Origin: a bacterium
GTDB lineage: Bacteria > CAIWAD01
Direction: 5' to 3'
DNA: 64,000 nucleotides
Assembly: GCA_030429345.1 (NCBI GenBank)
Contig: JAUIFJ010000003.1
Span: forward strand, 1 to 64,000
How positions within the stretch are numbered: position 1 is the stretch's first letter; every line of letters begins with the position of its first letter. Below are positions 23,913-33,273 of this stretch, in pieces. Position numbers and translations under genes: made by a program. Below the pieces are notes generated by a model. The model was not told where the DNA came from and did no database searches. It was given only the letters and a program-made list of their open reading frames with translations.

Positions 23913-26537
23913 CTACTCGAAGCTCTTCTGCGGAGAGAAGAGGAAATAGTCGAACAACACTTCCGGACGGGCCGTGCCCAGCAGTTTCAGCTGCTCGTCC
24001 TCCGCCGTCTGCATGGCATCGGCAGCCATTTCCGCGCGGGTCTCGTCCAGCTGCAGGGTCGCCATGCCCCAGAAGAGCTCGAAGAACTGGGCCAGCGAGA
24101 ACTCCGGGAAATACTCCTGCACCTTCGCGTCCGCGGGCAGTTCGGCCTGGCGGCGTGCTTCCTCGATGGCCTCCTCAAGGCCGCCGATGGAATCGGCCAG
24201 GTCCTTCTCGATGGCCGTCGGGCCGGACCAGACCCGGCCTTCGGCCATGGCATGCACCTGCTCCCATTCCAGCTCGCGGCCCTCGGCGACCTTGTCGACG
24301 AAATCATCGTAGTAATGACGGATCAGGCCGCGGATCTCGCGGTCCTGCTGCTCGTTGAGCGGACGGCCCATGACCGGAATCGTCGGCAGGCGCATTTCCG
24401 CCTCCCCGGCCTGCAGATTGAGGCCGAAGGGCAGCGCGGCGCCACCGAGCGGCTGCTTGCCGGCCCAGACTCCGTCCTGGCGGAAACCGCTCTTCTCCAT
24501 CAGCCCCTTGTCGAAGAAGGCGCCGGCAGCCACGCCGATGCTTCCGGTAATCGTCAGGGGGGAGGTCAGGATCTCGTCCCCGCTCATGGAGAAATAGTAT
24601 CCGCCGCTGGCGGCCAGGAAGCCCTGTGTGACAATCAAGGGCTTCTCCTCCTTGAGCAGCTGCATCTCGCGCCAGACCAGGTCGGAGGCATAGCCGCTGC
24701 CGCCCGGCGAATCGATGTGCAACACGACGGCCTGGATGCGATCGTTCTTGCGCGCCGCCTTGAGCTGCTTGATGACGGTCTTGTGACCGATCACGAAAGG
24801 GCCGATGGAGCTGCCGGCGCGGATCGGTCCGCTGGCGTAGATCACGGCGATCTCGCGATCGTCCATCCACTCGCGGCGCGTATACTCGGGTGTCAGCGCA
24901 CGGATCGACACCAGGTGATCCCCGCCCTCGTCGCCGAAGGAGATCTTCAGGCCCTCGCCTTCCTCCTCCTCGTCCTCATCCAGGCGATTGCAGACCCAGG
25001 CCTTGACCCGGTCGTTGTAGAGCATGGTGTCGATGATGCCCAGCTCCTGCAGGCGGTCCTCGTTGAGGAAGTAGGAGCCCATCAGCTCGTTCATCTGCGT
25101 GTCACTCAGGCCGTAGCCCTCGGCGATGGTGGCGTCAATGTGTTCGCGCAGTTCGCGGAAGACGCGGCCGACATTCTCGCGCACTTCGTCGGACATGCGA
25201 TCGGCGGCGAAGGGTTCGCCGGCGCCCTTCCAGGCGCCCACGTTCCAGCGGGAGAACTCGATGCCGGCGCGTTCGAGGGCCGACTTGAAGTACAGGCGCT
25301 CCCCGCCCATGGGTAATATGATCTCGGCCGCGCCGGTGGGAAGAATGGCACGGCGGTCGGCGACGCTCGCCAGGTAGAGATCGAAGAGTTTCAGGTTGTG
25401 GCTGTAATACACGATCTCGCGGCCGCTGTCCTTGAACTCCTGCAGCCGGCGGCGGATCTCCCAGAGCAGGGTCGGATCGGCGGAAAAGCCTGGGCGTCGA
25501 TCAATGAACACGCCCTTGACGCGGGGATCCTCCTGGATGGCGTCCATCTGCTCGAGGAAATCCGGCAGGCGGAACTTGTCTCCGGAAATCAGCCAGCTGT
25601 ACTCGCCGGCCATGCCGTCCAGCTTGAGGTGCGCGTAGGTCTTCCGGGCGGCGCGAAAGCGCGGCGGCTGGTTGAAGAGCGCGCTGCTCAGTTCCACGTG
25701 CATCATGTTGTTGGTCATGTTGGAGCCGGTGGAGGTCTGGCTGAGTTCGCTTTCGGAAGACAGGATGCCCACTCCCAGGCCGCCCAACTGCAGGTCGGCG
25801 CTGAAAGCGAAGTCCTCCAGGTTGACGTTCTGCTTTGCACTCAGGCTCAGGTAGTTCAGCGGGGACCACTGGGCGCCCAGCCAGACGCGGTCGCCATGGA
25901 ATTCCGCGTTGCGGTCCCAGGAGGCATCGGCGGAAAGGCTCAGCGAGCCAAGACCGCGCACGGCAGGCAGGGGCCGCACGGCAATGCCGCCTTCGCCCCA
26001 GTAACGGTTGCCGTGAAAGTCCTTGCTGAGAGCATTGTTGGCCTTGCCCAGAATGAAGTGATGCACCAGGCCCAGGCTGAATTGAGGCATCTGGCGCCCG
26101 AAGGGAGCGAAGCGATCCAGGCTGCTGAGGAGGAATTCGTCCGGTCCCTGACCGTTGGGCAGATTGCCGCGGTTCCAGACATAGGCGAAGCCGGACTGGT
26201 GTTCGCGGTCTCCGAAGCCCATGCCCAGCCGATACTGGTTGAGGAACTGCGAGCCGCTTTCCCGGTGCTTGACCCCGAAGACCAGGCCGCCCAGCTTGGA
26301 GTAGAAGGCCCAATCCTCGGCGCGGGACTCGCCGCTTTCCTCGATCGAGCCGAAGTAGCCGAAGCGGGCGACTTCCGGATCGAAGCCGGCGGCTGCCGGG
26401 TTGGCGAAAGCGCCGACGGCGCTCTCGTCCGTGGCCAGGCTGTGGGTGTGCTGATCATCGAGCACAGACTGCAGAGGGCTGGCCTGTGCAGAGCAGATGC
26501 CGCACAGCAGGCCGCAGAGGGCGAGGAACTGGATCAT
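23913..26537 (-). CDS. SppA-like S49 protease fused to an N-terminal beta-barrel-like domain
   Basis: 874 residues from ATG (MIQFLALCGLLCGICSAQAS) with GGAAG upstream. The signal peptide is followed by ~280 residues resembling a PorV/UPF0164-type outer-membrane barrel (FANPAAAGF, alternating FGYFGSIEESGESRAEDWAF-like strands, many SLSL segments). From ~300 come two SppA repeats with the catalytic lysine in GAWKGAGEPF (Lys437) and the serine in LAASGGYYF (Ser644), a Ser/Lys dyad as in E. coli SppA. An acidic insert (DEDEEEEGEG) separates the repeats. SppA normally degrades signal peptides at the inner membrane; the barrel fusion points to the outer membrane or periplasm. Confidence 0.87.
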   Translation of the reverse strand: MIQFLALCGLLCGICSAQASPLQSVLDDQHTHSLATDESAVGAFANPAAAGFDPEVARFGYFGSIEESGESRAEDWAFYSKLGGLVFGVKHRESGSQFLNQYRLGMGFGDREHQSGFAYVWNRGNLPNGQGPDEFLLSSLDRFAPFGRQMPQFSLGLVHHFILGKANNALSKDFHGNRYWGEGGIAVRPLPAVRGLGSLSLSADASWDRNAEFHGDRVWLGAQWSPLNYLSLSAKQNVNLEDFAFSADLQLGGLGVGILSSESELSQTSTGSNMTNNMMHVELSSALFNQPPRFRAARKTYAHLKLDGMAGEYSWLISGDKFRLPDFLEQMDAIQEDPRVKGVFIDRRPGFSADPTLLWEIRRRLQEFKDSGREIVYYSHNLKLFDLYLASVADRRAILPTGAAEIILPMGGERLYFKSALERAGIEFSRWNVGAWKGAGEPFAADRMSDEVRENVGRVFRELREHIDATIAEGYGLSDTQMNELMGSYFLNEDRLQELGIIDTMLYNDRVKAWVCNRLDEDEEEEGEGLKISFGDEGGDHLVSIRALTPEYTRREWMDDREIAVIYASGPIRAGSSIGPFVIGHKTVIKQLKAARKNDRIQAVVLHIDSPGGSGYASDLVWREMQLLKEEKPLIVTQGFLAASGGYYFSMSGDEILTSPLTITGSIGVAAGAFFDKGLMEKSGFRQDGVWAGKQPLGGAALPFGLNLQAGEAEMRLPTIPVMGRPLNEQQDREIRGLIRHYYDDFVDKVAEGRELEWEQVHAMAEGRVWSGPTAIEKDLADSIGGLEEAIEEARRQAELPADAKVQEYFPEFSLAQFFELFWGMATLQLDETRAEMAADAMQTAEDEQLKLLGTARPEVLFDYFLFSPQKSFE

Positions 26538-26753
26538 TGGGGTGCTTCCTTCGGATGGATGCAGGTTCAGGTTTTCGATGCCGGCGACAGTGCACCGAAG
26601 CATGCGCCTTGGACAGCAGGGAAACCGGAAGGTTTCCGCCGTCGAGGGTCGGCGGGAAAGATATCAATTGAAGACGGTGTCAGGAGGGCGCCAAAAAGAG
26701 AAAGACCCATCACGAAAGGACGGGTCTCAATCTTGATCAACTGCCAGAACGGG

Positions 26754-26864
26754 CTAGAAGACAATCACTCCTGCGATCATAAAGAGCAGGAAGAGCGGTG
26801 AACTGACCAGCAGGTCCGCCCTTGTCTTCTTCAGCAAAGCCGCGACTTTACTTACCTGGTTCAT
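26754..26864 (-). CDS. 36-residue single-pass membrane peptide
   Basis: ATG at 26864 is preceded by GGGGGAAGC, an ideal ribosome site. The product MNQVSKVAALLKKTRADLLV ends in one hydrophobic helix (SPLFLLFMIAGVIVF) at the extreme C-terminus, with positive charges before it. The gene stands alone between the SppA-like and YfhO-like genes. I know no family for it. The strong start and clean helix make it likelier than chance, but short frames are easily spurious. Confidence 0.5.
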   Translation of the reverse strand: MNQVSKVAALLKKTRADLLVSSPLFLLFMIAGVIVF

Positions 26865-27036
26865 GCTTCCCCCTTTGTGAACAGCCTGGCTCCGACACGC
26901 CGGAACCTTTGTCTGAATACGCTCGTGGTAAGGCAAGCTCCGTGCCATTTCAACCGATTCTTCCATCTACCTGTTTTTCATTGACCTGGACATGAGAACG
27001 AAGTAGGCATCGGGCTTCGAACGAGACCAATTCCGG

Positions 27037-29448
27037 TCAGGACTGTGCAGTTTCCAACGGCCTGGCGGAGCTCCGCCGCCGATCCGCCAGCAGCAGCCCC
27101 CCGCAAAGCAGGAATCCGGCCAGGCTGATCGCCAGCCCCGCGTGCCATCCGGGAGCCGTATAGCGCAGGATCAGCTCATGGGATCCCGCTTCCGGCAGCG
27201 CCACCGCCCTCAGCAGGTGGTTGGCGCGCAGGATCGGCACCTCTTCCCCGTTCAGCTCCGCGCTCCAGCCCTCGGGCACCCAGATCTCGGAAAGCAGCGC
27301 CAGGCTGGGGCCTTCGCTTTGCAGGCTGTAGACGATTTCCTGGGGCCGATAGCTGCGGATCGATCCGCTGGCCGCCGACAGGGTGCCCGCCAGCTCCTGC
27401 GGCCGCGCCTCGAGCAGGACTGTTCGGGCGGGATCGAAAGAACTCTCCAGCAGGGCCTCCAGGTGCTCCTCCCCGGGCAGCACGCGGATCCCGGAGGGGA
27501 AATGGATGCGGGGCAGCGCGTCCTCGTTCTCCAGCAGCAGGCCGTCCTGGGCCTGGCCCAGGGTCTTCAAGCCCGGAATCTCGCTGCGGGAAATCACGTA
27601 GCGCACGTTGAGGATGTCGAGCAGGGTCGGGTGGAGGTCCCCGGATGCGTTTCTGCCGCGGCTCAACACCTCCTGGATCAGGGCAAGCTTGGCGCCGTGA
27701 TACCCTTCTATGGAATGCAGGCCATGCCAGACAGCCTCGTTGTGTCCATAGCCCTCCTTGGGCCAGATGCGGAATTCATGCTTGTCCGACAGGGCGGCCA
27801 GGTGCCCCAGCACTCCGCCGGCCTGGAAATAGCGATCCGGTGATACGCGCGGTTGGAAGTTCATGACCTGTCGCGCCTGGGGGATGGCATCAGCCGCAAT
27901 CAGCGTTGCCAGGCACAGCAGCAGGACCGGTTCCTGGAAGGTCCCTCTTCGTAGAAGCCACACTGCCAACAAGGCAAGGGCGGCAAGGGCGGCGCTCAGG
28001 GCAAGACTTTCGTGAGCCATGGCCGAGCGTTCCTGCCGCATCCGGTTCAGCTGCTCCTGGAGCTGCTGTGCACTGGGGCGCATACCCTGGCGGGCAAAAG
28101 CCATTTCCAGGCGGGCCGTGTCCTGTGGATTGCTCCAGCTTGTGCCCTGTCCCATGTCTCCGGGCGAAGAGGGCTTGCCGGCAACAGAAAGGGCCGCCAG
28201 CAGAAGCAGGACGCCTGCGGCAAGAGGAATGCGCATGCCCGACAGCAAGGACTTTGCCTGCGCTCCTCTGCGATCGAGCAGAACATCCCAGCCATCCGCC
28301 GAAACAAAGAGCAACAGCATTTGGGCGGGTGCGATGGCCCACATGTGTGCCCTGAACTTGGCGTACAAGGGAAGGGCATCGACGAAGAGGCCGTGCAGCG
28401 GACTGTTCTTGCCAAGGCCGATCAACAGCAGGAAGAGCGCCGGCAGCAGCCAGGCAGCGAGGCGGCTCCATCTCTTCTGCCAAAAGGCCAGCAGGAAAGG
28501 CACTAGCCAGACGGCCCCCATGTAGAGCGGAAAGGCCGTGTACTCCAGGGCACCCCAGTAGGTGGAACCTCCATAGCCCTTGGCATCGGCGATCCACCAG
28601 CTTGCCAGGTCGCCCAACGGGTAGGAATAGGCGGCAGCATAGTCACCACCGCTGACCGCGGCCTGCTCGCTCCCCCGCAAACTGAGGGAGGAGTACTCCA
28701 GTACCGGCAGGTAGAGAAAAGCGCTGACGGCAAGCCCCAGGGCGACAAAGGCCATGGCCCGGCCAAGCGGTGGCAGCCAGGCCTGTCCCTTCTCCCGGTG
28801 CAGGGCGTGTATACGCACCAACGCATACAGTCCCGCGAGAATCAGGAAATACCAGCTCATCTGCACGTGCTTGGCACTCAGCATCAGCCCCAGCAATAGG
28901 CCGCCCAGTCCCAGGTCACGGAATCGACCGGAACGAAGCACGCCTTCGAGCAGCCAGAGAAGCAGGGGCATCCAGCACACGGTCCAAAGCTTGATCGTGT
29001 GTCCTGCGCCGATCAGCCCGGTCAAGGTCGGCATGAGGACCAGGTTGAGGGCGACGATCGCCGCCGCCGCGCGTGACACATTCATTCGCCGCAGGTAGAG
29101 CAGGGTTCCGCACCCGAGTAACAGGAGATGGAACACATGCTGCGCCAGGGGATCCTTGAAGAGCGAAAGGAGCTGCCCGATGCCCCAGGTATAGATGACG
29201 GACACGAGGTAGCTCGGCGTGACCATGACGCTGGCATAGCAGGGCATGCCGCCGAACATGGACGGGATCCACTGCACGATGTGAAAATGCTCGAAGAACT
29301 CCCGCTCTCCGAAGCGGGAAAGCGGCAGGGATTTCAGGCTGTCGGAAGGCAGGAGGGTCTGGCCGCCGAAGAAGGGCAGCAGCAGAAGGACGACTACGGC
29401 ACACAACAGCCCCAGCACCATTGCTGTATCACGACTGATCTTCATCAT
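27037..29448 (-). CDS. YfhO-like polytopic membrane protein (GT-C fold)
   Basis: 803 residues with about a dozen hydrophobic helices and a C-terminal extracytoplasmic domain before a last helix. The conserved N-terminal LLPSDSLKSLPLSRFGER and QWIPSMFGGMPC segments and the C-terminal block SEIWVPEGWSAELNGEEVPI, followed by NHLLRAV, match the YfhO family, implicated in surface glycopolymer decoration with undecaprenyl-linked sugars. It overlaps the flippase gene by 20 bp. Sugar donor and acceptor are unknown. Confidence 0.85.
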   Translation of the reverse strand: MMKISRDTAMVLGLLCAVVVLLLLPFFGGQTLLPSDSLKSLPLSRFGEREFFEHFHIVQWIPSMFGGMPCYASVMVTPSYLVSVIYTWGIGQLLSLFKDPLAQHVFHLLLLGCGTLLYLRRMNVSRAAAAIVALNLVLMPTLTGLIGAGHTIKLWTVCWMPLLLWLLEGVLRSGRFRDLGLGGLLLGLMLSAKHVQMSWYFLILAGLYALVRIHALHREKGQAWLPPLGRAMAFVALGLAVSAFLYLPVLEYSSLSLRGSEQAAVSGGDYAAAYSYPLGDLASWWIADAKGYGGSTYWGALEYTAFPLYMGAVWLVPFLLAFWQKRWSRLAAWLLPALFLLLIGLGKNSPLHGLFVDALPLYAKFRAHMWAIAPAQMLLLFVSADGWDVLLDRRGAQAKSLLSGMRIPLAAGVLLLLAALSVAGKPSSPGDMGQGTSWSNPQDTARLEMAFARQGMRPSAQQLQEQLNRMRQERSAMAHESLALSAALAALALLAVWLLRRGTFQEPVLLLCLATLIAADAIPQARQVMNFQPRVSPDRYFQAGGVLGHLAALSDKHEFRIWPKEGYGHNEAVWHGLHSIEGYHGAKLALIQEVLSRGRNASGDLHPTLLDILNVRYVISRSEIPGLKTLGQAQDGLLLENEDALPRIHFPSGIRVLPGEEHLEALLESSFDPARTVLLEARPQELAGTLSAASGSIRSYRPQEIVYSLQSEGPSLALLSEIWVPEGWSAELNGEEVPILRANHLLRAVALPEAGSHELILRYTAPGWHAGLAISLAGFLLCGGLLLADRRRSSARPLETAQS

Positions 29449-30949
29449 GCTCCCGAACTGTGTTCGTTTTCCTCTTTCCCGTCAATCCGCCCACCACGGC
29501 CCGCAAACGCCCGGTCCACGCTTCAAAGAGCAGGATCCAGGGGGCGAAGCCGGCCAGCAGCAACAGGCTGTCCCATTGGGCTTTTGCGAAGAGCACCCCA
29601 GCGCTGCCCGCACCGTCACCTCCCGAAACTGCGAAGAAAAGAGCGACAGCGAGGACCGGCGATACAAGGATTCGCAATAGGAGAAGCGCGCTGCCCTTGG
29701 GCGGCTTCAGACCTGCCTGCAGCAGCAGCAGGGACAAGGCATACAAACAGTATACGACAAACGCCGCCCGGATCACCGCCGCCAGGGGATCCTGGTCGGC
29801 ATGCTCAAGGATCCGGCTGTCGATCAGCAGGAGACCGAAGAAGGAAACCAGGGCGACCAGTGCCGCGGAGAGGCTGCGGCCGCGGCTGATCAGGTCGCTG
29901 ATCGGAAGATAACCGATCATCAGGGGAAGCCCGGCCAGAATGGTCCACTGGTAGGAGCGCAGGCCAGGCAGATACTCCGGCAGGAGCAGGTGCAGGATCC
30001 AGGGCAGCTGCAAGGCGCCGAGCACGAAGAACAGGCTGCCGAGCAGGGACAGCAACTGGTTCTGACGCAGCGATTCCAGCTGCAGGACGCCGGGCTCCGC
30101 GGCCCCGACACGCCCGGAGTAGTTGGGAATCATGACGGTCATCAACACCGAGGGCACGATCATGATCGCCTCCCGCAGCAAGACGGCCTGCTCGAAGAGG
30201 CCGCGTCCCTGCGGATCCAACGCCGGACTGACCACCAGCCGATCGCCGATCAGCAGCAGCATGCCGGCGAGGGAATACAGCGCGATCGGTGCGCCTTCCC
30301 GAAGCAGCGACCCCGCCCCTTCCGCCCGCCAGCCAGGTTCCAGGCGGGGGAATCCCCGTGATGCACTCAGGTTGACCAGGACGAAGGACAGCCCCATCCC
30401 CATGTAGAGGCTGAGAATCCTGTGCTCGTCAGGCAGCAGGAACAGAAGCGGCAAGACGAAGAGGCTGCGGCTGGAAAGGAGCTGCACCTGCAGGATGGCC
30501 AGAGTCCGGAAGCGCTGCCCGCCCGTGTGGTCGTTGTAATACAACTTGAACAGGAAGTGCCCCAGGAAAGCGACCAGGAAGAAGGGCAGCAGGCGTCGAT
30601 CCTGGAACAGCCCCCCCGGCAGAAGGAACTGTAGAGCAGTGAGCAGGAGTGCGTAGAAGACACCCAGCCGAAGGAACCAGAATCGGACAGAGCCTCGCAG
30701 ATGGGTCGCCGACTCCCCGGAAGCTCCCAGGATGGGCAGGCGACGGACAAGCAGATCGGAAAAGCCCAGGGTCAGGAAGGGGGCCAGGGAGATCAGCAGG
30801 TTGCCCCAGGACAGTAGCCCCAGGCGTTCCGGCCCCAGCACGCGGCTGACCAGCAGTCCGGTAAACAGCGCAATGACGCGGCACAGAAGGCGCGACGCGG
30901 CCAAACCGCCCATGCTGCCGAGTACACTGCGACTCTTCTGCTTGCTCAT
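29429..30949 (-). CDS. Oligosaccharide flippase (MATE/Wzx-like)
   Basis: 506 residues with ~14 hydrophobic segments. The N-terminal SRLLCRVIALFTGLLVSRVLG and SWGNLLISLAPFLTLGFSDL are typical polysaccharide-biosynthesis transporter features. It moves lipid-linked oligosaccharide across the inner membrane. Its start overlaps the GT2 gene by four bases (ATGA). GT2, flippase and YfhO-like genes form one surface-glycan transcription unit; no polymerase gene is visible. Confidence 0.87.
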   Translation of the reverse strand: MSKQKSRSVLGSMGGLAASRLLCRVIALFTGLLVSRVLGPERLGLLSWGNLLISLAPFLTLGFSDLLVRRLPILGASGESATHLRGSVRFWFLRLGVFYALLLTALQFLLPGGLFQDRRLLPFFLVAFLGHFLFKLYYNDHTGGQRFRTLAILQVQLLSSRSLFVLPLLFLLPDEHRILSLYMGMGLSFVLVNLSASRGFPRLEPGWRAEGAGSLLREGAPIALYSLAGMLLLIGDRLVVSPALDPQGRGLFEQAVLLREAIMIVPSVLMTVMIPNYSGRVGAAEPGVLQLESLRQNQLLSLLGSLFFVLGALQLPWILHLLLPEYLPGLRSYQWTILAGLPLMIGYLPISDLISRGRSLSAALVALVSFFGLLLIDSRILEHADQDPLAAVIRAAFVVYCLYALSLLLLQAGLKPPKGSALLLLRILVSPVLAVALFFAVSGGDGAGSAGVLFAKAQWDSLLLLAGFAPWILLFEAWTGRLRAVVGGLTGKRKTNTVREHDEDQS

Positions 30950-31920
30950 GGCGCTTTCCGCACCAGGCGACGCACACGCAGGCGACGCAGTTCCTGTCGC
31001 AGGAAGCCGGGAAGCCGACTCGCCAACTGGAGAGGCAGACTCTTCGACACGGGAAGGCCCGCGGCAGCGGCCAATGCCAGTTCCTGTCGCACACGCTCCA
31101 TTCTTCCGCCCATCATCGCGGATCGCGCGGCTTCCAGGTGATACAAGTACCGCTGTACAGCCTGCGGCAAGGGATCATCCAGGGGCGTGTCGACAACTCC
31201 CGCGTCCACCGGATCCGGCTTTCCTTCCCGGCGTTCGCGTGCGCAGCGGCGTGCGATCTCGGCATAGGCTTCCTGGGCAGGTCGACGTCGGAAGGAAATC
31301 GAGCCGGGATCCAGGGCCCAGTCGGACAGGATCTGCGGCAGATTTCCAAGGGGACCTTGCTCGCTGAGGCGCAGCAGCAGGTCCAGATCCTGGGCATAGC
31401 GGAAGAACTCCCGGTAACCACCAATGGCATCCAGGGCCTCCCGCCGCATCATCAGCGAACTGTGTTGGAAGAGGTTGATGCGCATCAGGCCTTGATGCAG
31501 CTCGCCCGGATCGCAGACTACTTCGCTGACTCCCAGCTCACGGCCGTGCTCGTCCAGGCGTCTCACGCGGCAGCCGCAAGCCAGCACATTCCTTCGCTGG
31601 TCCATGAACTGCTTCTGCAGCAACAGTCGCCGGGGGTGGCAGGTGTCCCCGCAATCCAGACGGGCCACGAGGGGGGCGCGGCATTCGCTCAATCCACGGT
31701 TCAGCGCGGTCGTCAGGCCTTCATTTTCCTGACGGATCACGCGAAAGCGAGGCTCCCGGCGTTCCTCGACCCGTCTCGCGCTTTCGTCCACAGAGCCGTC
31801 ATCCACAACGACCAGTTCGAAATCCGCCAGCTCCTGGGCGAAAAGCGAATCCAGGCTGCGGCCGATCTCTCCGGCCCCGTTGTAGACCGATAGCAGGACG
31901 CTGACCGAGGGAGCACTCAT
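30946..31920 (-). CDS. Family 2 glycosyltransferase
   Basis: 324 residues starting MSAPSVSVLLSVYNGAGEIG. It has a GT-A fold with ELVVVDDGSVDESARRVEE, the ARLDCGDTC metal site (a Cys lies between Asp and Gly where DxD is expected), and FRYAQDLDLLLRLSEQG as acceptor-side motif. The Rossmann core spans residues 1-~230; the rest is helical and basic. No ribosome site stands before 31920; an ATG at 32004 would add 28 residues. It is divergent from the toroid-like gene at 31954. Confidence 0.87.
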   Translation of the reverse strand: MSAPSVSVLLSVYNGAGEIGRSLDSLFAQELADFELVVVDDGSVDESARRVEERREPRFRVIRQENEGLTTALNRGLSECRAPLVARLDCGDTCHPRRLLLQKQFMDQRRNVLACGCRVRRLDEHGRELGVSEVVCDPGELHQGLMRINLFQHSSLMMRREALDAIGGYREFFRYAQDLDLLLRLSEQGPLGNLPQILSDWALDPGSISFRRRPAQEAYAEIARRCARERREGKPDPVDAGVVDTPLDDPLPQAVQRYLYHLEAARSAMMGGRMERVRQELALAAAAGLPVSKSLPLQLASRLPGFLRQELRRLRVRRLVRKAP

Positions 31921-31953
31921 GCGGACAATCCGGTTGGCTGGATCACGAAATGC

Positions 31954-33273
31954 ATGTTTTCCCGGGATTGGATGCGTTCCCGCAGGGCGTCCGCAGGCGG
32001 ACATTCCAAACCCGGCGGGGAATTGCGAGCTTCATTGAATATACTCCAAGCCTTCCTCAAAGAATTAGAGCGGAAACAGCGCGTGTCCGAATCGCCGATT
32101 CCAGCCGACTACTCCTTCGCACAGCACCGGGAGTCGACTCTCTCCTGGCTGGAAAGCCTGTATGCCGGCGGCGGCCGCTATCGCCTCTGGAGCGGTGGCG
32201 AGCCCCACCTGTTGCCCACGGCCTTCGCGGTCTTCCTGCTGGAGCTTTTCGACGCGCTGCCGAAGCCGGGCAGCGAAAGATGCAGGGACTTGTGCACTGC
32301 CTTGCTTGCGCAACGGGATCCGGCGAGCGGCTTGTTCCGCCTAGACCAACAGGACCGGGCGGAAGGCCGGAATCATGATCTCCGCTACATTGAGTGGCAG
32401 CAGACCCAGTTCGCCCTGCAAGCCTTGCGGATCCTGGGCGATCCGGCGGACTGCGCACTGCCTTTCCTGGATCCGTGGCGCGGGAAGGAAGGAATCTCCT
32501 CCTGGCTGCACTCGCAAAACTGGCGCGATCCCTGGCTGGCCTCCAACCCGGTGATGTTTCTGTTCTATTTCTTCCGCCACGAGGCAGAAGTGCTGCAGCG
32601 AGAGCAGTCGTGGCAGGATGCGGACGAACTGCGGCGGCAACTGGGAGAGCTGCAGCGCTCCTCCGGCCTCTGGGGAGAAGAGGCGGAGCGGCGAGTCTAC
32701 AATGCCGTCTATGGGGCCTTTCACTATCTGCACTTCTGGCTTGTCGACGACCTGCCCATGCCGCGATCTGTCGAGCTGCTCCGCTGGACGCGCCGGCTGC
32801 AGACCAACGAAGGCTACTTCGCCCATCACCGCGGCGGAGGCGCATGCGAGGACTACGACTGTACCGATCTGCTGATCAAGCTGGGCACGGACGAGGATCG
32901 CCGATTTCTCGACCGCTACCTGGAGCGCAGCCTGGCCGACCGTAATCCGGACGGCGGTTGGTGCTGGGCGCGAAAGCGCGGAAGCGGGGCGGGATTCCTG
33001 CTAAGGAATTTCAACCCCGGCTTGAGCCTCTTCGAGAACCGGAAACTCTTCAGTCACCGTCTGCTGGATCTGGCCGGCGCCCACCGCGTGTGGTACTATT
33101 CCGGCCTGCGCAATCTGGAATGCCCGACGCAGGCCAGCGACAGCTGGTCGACTTGGTTCCGCAACCTGGTGCTGGCCGAATACTGCGAACGCTTCGGCCC
33201 GCGAGGACTGGGCTGGAGATTTCGCTCTTTTGCATCCCTCGGGTGGCATCAACCTGGAAATGAGAACACATGA
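31954..33273 (+). CDS. Unknown protein with an alpha/alpha-toroid-like (terpene cyclase/prenyltransferase) look
   Basis: 439 residues if it begins at ATG 31954; TTG codons at 32023 (after GGCGGGG) and 32035 are credible alternatives. It has no signal peptide. The helical body contains RDPASGLFRLDQQD, ASNPVMFLFYFFRH and SLADRNPDGGWCWARKRGSG, where the DGGWC-like repeat and spaced tryptophans recall prenyltransferase/squalene-cyclase toroids, but the DxDD or zinc ligands cannot be assigned. Its stop overlaps the methyltransferase start (ATGA), so the two are co-expressed. The actual family is unknown to me. Confidence 0.7.
   Translation: MFSRDWMRSRRASAGGHSKPGGELRASLNILQAFLKELERKQRVSESPIPADYSFAQHRESTLSWLESLYAGGGRYRLWSGGEPHLLPTAFAVFLLELFDALPKPGSERCRDLCTALLAQRDPASGLFRLDQQDRAEGRNHDLRYIEWQQTQFALQALRILGDPADCALPFLDPWRGKEGISSWLHSQNWRDPWLASNPVMFLFYFFRHEAEVLQREQSWQDADELRRQLGELQRSSGLWGEEAERRVYNAVYGAFHYLHFWLVDDLPMPRSVELLRWTRRLQTNEGYFAHHRGGGACEDYDCTDLLIKLGTDEDRRFLDRYLERSLADRNPDGGWCWARKRGSGAGFLLRNFNPGLSLFENRKLFSHRLLDLAGAHRVWYYSGLRNLECPTQASDSWSTWFRNLVLAEYCERFGPRGLGWRFRSFASLGWHQPGNENT

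Noticed and set aside
26700-26735. Terminator near GACCCATCACGAAAGGACGGGTC
   Set aside because: The stem is only five base pairs with an internal mismatch and no T-run.
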